Assembly (NCBI GenBank): GCA_947179155.2
Contig: OX359266.1
Location: 1,794,237 to 1,858,236 of the forward strand
Reading direction: 5' to 3'
Length of the DNA: 64,000 nucleotides
Source of the DNA: Hedera helix
Lineage: Eukaryota; Streptophyta; Magnoliopsida; Apiales; Araliaceae
Both the position numbers and the translations under genes were made by a program. The notes under the pieces were generated by a model. The model was not told the origin of the DNA. It did not search any database and saw only the letters and a list, made by a program, of their open reading frames with translations. Below, one piece after another: positions 59,507 to 64,000 of this stretch. The first letter of the stretch is position 1. Every line of letters begins with the position of its first letter.

Positions 59507-59881
59507 CGTGAAACTCAAGTGGAGGAGAGAGTGAGAGAGAGAGGGGGTCTGAACTCTAGAGCCAACCAGCCAACCTCTCCTGACACAGATGAGTTTGGAG
59601 AGAGAAATGGTTTGATTGCATGGCGGCTCTTCCTCCTTTTATATTACTACTACAACTACGTACTGCAGAACAGGATTACTTTTTAAGTATTTATGGCTGT
59701 GGAGTGGATCATTACGTGTTTGATGTTTGTCGCTCGTGTTGACCAAAATGACTTACCTCACCTTTTATTTATTTATTTACTTAGTTAAGGCTGTATAAGA
59801 AGTAGACGAAGGTTCGTGCTGGTTGCCTTGAGAGTAGTAGGAGTGGCTTTTGTGTGCATCTACCTACTCCTGTATATATAT

Positions 59882-60167
59882 AGAGAATTAATATTTTTAT
59901 AAAAAAAATTAATATTTTCACAAATTTTTTTTTTTTATAATTATATAGTTATAATTAAAAATATCGGTATAAACCTGTAATAACGGTTTTTTTTTTTGTT
60001 GATAATGTGGAGTATCCCAAGCGCAGTCAGACTAATCTCCCCACCTCAGGCCAGGCTTTACGGCTCGTCCCAGGACCGAGTTTAAACCACTGCGCCAACA
60101 ACTGGGGTTTAATAATAACGGTTTTTTTGTAAAAATATTAATTTTTTTATAAAAATATCAATTCTCT
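59882..60167. mobile_element. Foldback MITE with long terminal inverted repeats
   Basis: AGAGAATTAATATTTTTATA at the left pairs with TATAAAAATATCAATTCTCT at the right; the repeat extends about 37 bp. It sits in a TA tract at the place where duplicate copy 1 carries a different insertion (45006-51695). It holds a SINE. Confidence 0.7.
59995..60112 (-). mobile_element. tRNA-derived SINE inside the MITE
   Basis: On the minus strand it begins CCCCAGTTGTTGGCGCAGTGG, with an A-box-like TGGCGCAGTGGTT and a weaker B-box candidate, and ends in an A-tract after TTATCAAC. The sequence TAATAACGGTTTTTTT flanks it on both sides (59979-59994 and 60113-60128) as a target duplication. Length about 118 bp fits a short plant SINE. 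Confidence 0.7.
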
Positions 60168-60194
60168 ATGTATATATATATATATATGCACAAT

Positions 60195-62164
60195 ATCATC
60201 CCACTGTATCCGGTGCCATTGCCATATTTCAAACTGATTCTGGTTTGAATTGCCTTGTGGCAAGAAGTGCTATACCTACCATCCCAATAGCTGTTTTGTA
60301 AGGTTCGGTTTTGAGTTGGTAACAAGGTAGTAGGGAAAACACTGCGGCAGCGGTTCTTTCTTTGCTGTTTAATTTTTGAAACCTTGAAATTTGGGTATTA
60401 TACGAGTAGTGCCAAAATTAATTTGAGATGACTTTTGACCCGTTTGATTCTTTCAAGTTAATTTATCAGAATTTGAAATGATTTCTTTTAAGTTATGAAA
60501 ACAACAAATATAATAATTAATATTTTTTATTTATAATTAATTTTCAATTCTTATAGATGTTTATATTAAAATTAAATAATTTTATTTTATGTTGAATTTA
60601 GGATTTCATGAATTAATTCAAAAAAGTTAAAATGTATTTATAATTTTCAAGCACAGGATAAAATACTCTAACCCACTACAAGTTCAAAGTACTACACGCC
60701 GCAAGTCCAAGACACGCAAGACACAATATCAATAGCGCACAACTCAAATAAAATGACCAACACAATAATAATACTAAATAAAAACCCAACATTCTTTCAA
60801 GTCAAATTTAAACTCAACATAAAATTGGAGACACAGCTCCCCTAAACAAAACAAAAAAAAAATCTTACTAAAATTCAAAAATATTGATAAACGTCATAAA
60901 TTAAAAGAACTTCAGTCATCCACAAAAAGTATCAATAGTAGATATCTTGTAAAAATTAATATTAGGGATAAGCGGTAAAACTCATCAAACGACAATATTT
61001 ACTATTTAGGTGGATCAAGTATAATTTGCAAAATATTTTTTTTTTTCGAAATAATTTTTGTTCAATGACAATAATAACTGTACTTTCAAAACTAAAACAA
61101 TTAATAGCTAAGTGAATTCACATTCAAAAATATTTTCAATGTATATCTTTTAATCCACAGCCTTAGTGACTAATATTACAATAGCCTTATAACACGACCG
61201 AAAAGTTCGATAATGTAATAATCACGCACTCTACTAAGATTTTTATAAAGTGTGCGTTTCCCAAAAAACATTTAAAAGGTGTGAGTCTTAGGTCCTATAT
61301 TATCTCCGAAACTAAATGTAAACACTAACGGGTTTTATACATAGTAAAACTGAGAATTTCAAAAATATTTCACAATTTTATTAATATTCAAAACTATATT
61401 TATTTCACAATTCAAAGTCATATAATCTCATTTCACAATTCAAAATTAAATATTTAAATCCGAAGTTTGAAATAAAAGAACATGTCATTTTAATTTAAAT
61501 AGAAGTCTTAAATAAAACATAATAAATTTTAAAATCATACATTTAAGCATCTATACATAAAAATAAGCGATAATTTGAAAATACTAAATAATTCAGAAAA
61601 TCACTTACCTCAATATTACGAAACACAAAATTAATAACCTAACAAATCCTAATAATAAATTACAAATCATTAGGATAAAATATCCTAATTTACTTGCACT
61701 CTTAACTCAAAACTTATACACATTAATCATAGTTTTAGTTCAATATTGCGGTAAAACATTATTTTTGAAAATATTAATTTTTTTCTATAATATATAAATA
61801 CCGGTGGCAAATTATACATTTTTTAAAACTAAAACAATTGCTTAACCATAACTCACTCTCATGATGTCAACTTACAGCCATGAATGCAACGTTCATCACG
61901 CAATTAAAATACATACGTATATCCAATCAACAGTTATCCAAAATCGTGTATTAATAAAATGTACATATCAAATTACATGCTTCTATAGCCACATGTCATC
62001 TGATTGTGACAACATCACACACCCACTCTCGTAATATATCTATATTACAAAGCATGCATGCACGGTAATATTTATACTACAACAAATAAAGCCCGCACCA
62101 ATCGATCCTTCTGGGGCTGAACAAAAAGGCTGGTCTGCACTAACATGAATGCCCTCGAAAGATA
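60195..62164. repeat. Segmental duplication copy 2, spacer downstream of DUF1218
   Basis: 60195-60660 matches 53395-53950; 60660-62077 is AT-rich DNA without a counterpart in copy 1 and without a visible gene; from 62078 the DUF1218 3' UTR begins. Confidence 0.75.
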
Positions 62165-63038
62165 TCAAGTTAATTGCCGCCTCATATAGGTGTCTTCATG
62201 CACAAATACAGGATCTTGTGAGCTCTGTGGAGGAAAATGAGGTTGTCCCATGGCAATGCCTGGTTGATTAGCAGGTCCAGTCCACGGATCACTACTGTTC
62301 TTTGAGGAAATCAAGGTTATATAATACAGGATTCCCAGAACAACACTTGCGAGGGACAGCAAACCAGCTCCTACAAAGACTCCAGGCTTGACAACATAGC
62401 AATAATCATTGCCAAAGTACATGTTCTCTTCCCCATGTCGATCATTGAGGGCTGCACCAGTTAACAACATAAGGAACGCTATAACAAATGTGAACCTGCA
62501 TAAATGATATTATAATCAAACTCAATATCCCTCTGGACCAAACAATCATTGAAAGAAATTGTATAATAATCACAAGGAAGTCAACAAGATCAGCCCAATG
62601 GCTTATCCCAACATTAGGGTTGGTGGTGTTACATACTTACATTCCTGCTCCATAAAAACAAAGATTGATAAAGCATCCTTCAGAAACTAGACAATGGCTA
62701 AGCCTCCAGGCTAAGGATGAATGGGTGAATGGCTAAACCCCAGAACCCCAGGCCAGAAGCAGACATGCTTTTCACCTAACCTAATTATTCATTTAAGAAA
62801 ATCCATTGAAGCACTAAAATTTATCACTTGATTACCAGGAAACGACAAAGCAGATCAGAGCCAATGTCCGGTTAGAGTTTAATTGATGAGGTCCCCTTCT
62901 GCAACAAATACAGCCAGTTGCAACATTGATAATAATTTGAGCAATCATAAGAGCCACGGCAGCAATTAATCCTAGGGCTAGAGCTGGACTCCTGGGGTAT
63001 ATACATTCTGAAGGAGTGCTAAACTTAACTTGATCTCC
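62165..63038 (-). CDS. DUF1218 family membrane protein, 5' partial
   Basis: Two exons on the minus strand, 63038-62836 and 62495-62165, join with a split Trp codon to give 177 residues and a stop. Three hydrophobic helices are seen: ALALGLIAAVALMIAQIIIN, ICFVVSWFTFVIAFLMLLTG and PGVFVGAGLLSLASVVLGIL. The conserved cysteines in ATGCICCRRG fit the family. The first exon, which would carry the start and a first membrane helix, is not found up to 64000 and probably lies beyond the window. Some Arabidopsis DUF1218 proteins affect lignin or vein patterning; the role of this one is unknown. The C-terminal tail is Pro/Gln-rich. Its 3' end was copied to 54272-54419. Confidence 0.87.
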
Positions 63039-64000
63039 CTGTCATATTGTATAAGACATAAGATAATAACGGCTCAATCAATGGTTGAAAATAAAGCTAC
63101 GAAGTATAGAAAAAGGTCAACACTGGTTTTAATTTAAAGACAGAGCCTGCAATAGCGAAGACGAAAGAAATTAGGGTGTAAAAGCACTCTGACAATGATA
63201 TTAGAGGCACCTGACCACAAGAGCATTACAGGCCATCACCGTATTGAGAAATGTAGTAGTCATGACAATTATAATTATACTTAGAAATGTAGTAACTGTG
63301 AACATGCCTAGCTAACAAAATACCTCCAAACTCTCTCTAAATCACTGACTCAACCTCTCTCCTCCCTCCCTCTCACGTGGGCGGCCACTAGCGCAAAGGG
63401 AGGCAAGAACCCTCCTACATACATGCACACATTTCTACATATTGATTGCCAAAAAAAACATTACACAAGTCAGTATTGGTGAACAGTAGAATTTAGACTC
63501 CAAAATGATGGGTTGGACTTGGACAATACCGCAATCAGCTTGTGAAAAAACAAAGTAACCGAGGTTTGAAATGTTTGAGAATCTAATAATCCTAACCAAT
63601 TATTTACAGACCAATTAGATTACTAGACCAGCTAATGCCATCCTACTGTATAGAGACCACTACTTGTGAATTAATATTGGCCCTCTTTATTCAGTGTGCT
63701 TGGAGGTGAGTCAGATAATGCTAGAACCTCAAAATACTGTAACCAAGAGTAGAAATGTAATCATTTTACTGTCAAAATTTCTCTAAATCGCATTAAACTC
63801 AAGTTATAGAGTGTATGCTTACAAAAACAGAATATGCAGTACACATGATATCTATCACTTTCTCTCACCTCTGCCCGAGAATCTATATTCAAATGTTTAA
63901 TAACTTTAGCTAAAAGAACTGCATTTTTATATTGACAATGATAGATCATCCAATTACTCTCACTTGCATAGGAGACTAGAAAGCATGGGGGGTGGAGAAA
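63039..64000. other. Probable first intron of the DUF1218 gene
   Basis: About 960 bp without a recognisable coding exon on either strand. The minus-strand frame at 63761-63949 has no family similarity that I can see. Confidence 0.4.

Noticed and set aside
59004..59534. Long antisense and alternative frames (Gly/Arg- or Pro/Ser-rich)
   Set aside because: Shadows of the proline-rich head of the TMEM245 duplicate; the equivalent frames in copy 1 differ.
1..64000. tRNA, rRNA or organelle insertions
   Set aside because: No cloverleaf gene, ribosomal sequence or chloroplast/mitochondrial gene was recognised by eye; only SINE-like tRNA relics.

Overview
The window is nuclear DNA of a flowering plant, most likely a eudicot. 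The genes have many GT-AG introns and belong to plant families (TIO/FUSED kinase C-terminus, PWWP protein of the At1g51745 type, plant CDC20, DUF1218). The spaces between genes are AT-rich and full of plant transposons. I cannot name the species. Exon borders were read by eye from splice sites and checked for reading phase.

Layout. 213-2480 (+): last five exons of a TIO-like kinase. 3145-9718: an old tandem duplication whose first copy carries a complete but dead hAT transposon (4641-8473) and whose second copy carries a 550-bp solo LTR. 9902-12597 (-): six-exon gene for an acidic/lysine-rich protein of unknown function. 15372-21461 (+): three-exon PWWP-protein gene with a hAT-type MITE and a Stowaway-like MITE in intron 2. 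22843-26320 (+): 3' remnant of a chromomethylase gene, split inside a codon by a 2.97-kb solo LTR. 26835-about 30000: another long-LTR relic. 32849-34380 (+): four-exon gluconokinase gene with a Copia-like solo LTR in its leader intron. 34676-35136: a TRIM retrotransposon. 36182-38469 (+): five-exon CDC20 gene with mitotic MSA promoter elements. 41225-43775 (-): two-exon TMEM245-like membrane protein. 62165-63038 (-): DUF1218 membrane protein whose first exon lies beyond the window.

The main structural event is a tandem segmental duplication. The order CDC20 - TMEM245 - spacer - DUF1218 was duplicated from inside CDC20 exon 2 to inside the last DUF1218 exon. Copy 1 is about 37045-54419 and copy 2 is 54420-62241. 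The junction at 54419/54420 fuses a DUF1218 3' fragment to a CDC20 fragment. In copy 2 CDC20 is a truncated pseudogene and TMEM245 has a frameshift. Copy 1 gained about 9 kb of insertions, including a 2.89-kb solo LTR nested in a 1.52-kb solo LTR.

Functional links are limited, as is usual for plant gene neighbours. TIO-type kinases act in cytokinesis and CDC20 activates the anaphase-promoting complex. Both CDC20 and the unknown gene at 9902-12597 have MSA-like motifs upstream, which suggests G2/M expression. Gluconokinase feeds the pentose phosphate pathway. No new enzymatic or defence system was found. The novelty lies in rearrangements and nested insertions, several of which can be proven from within the window because an empty paralogous site is present.
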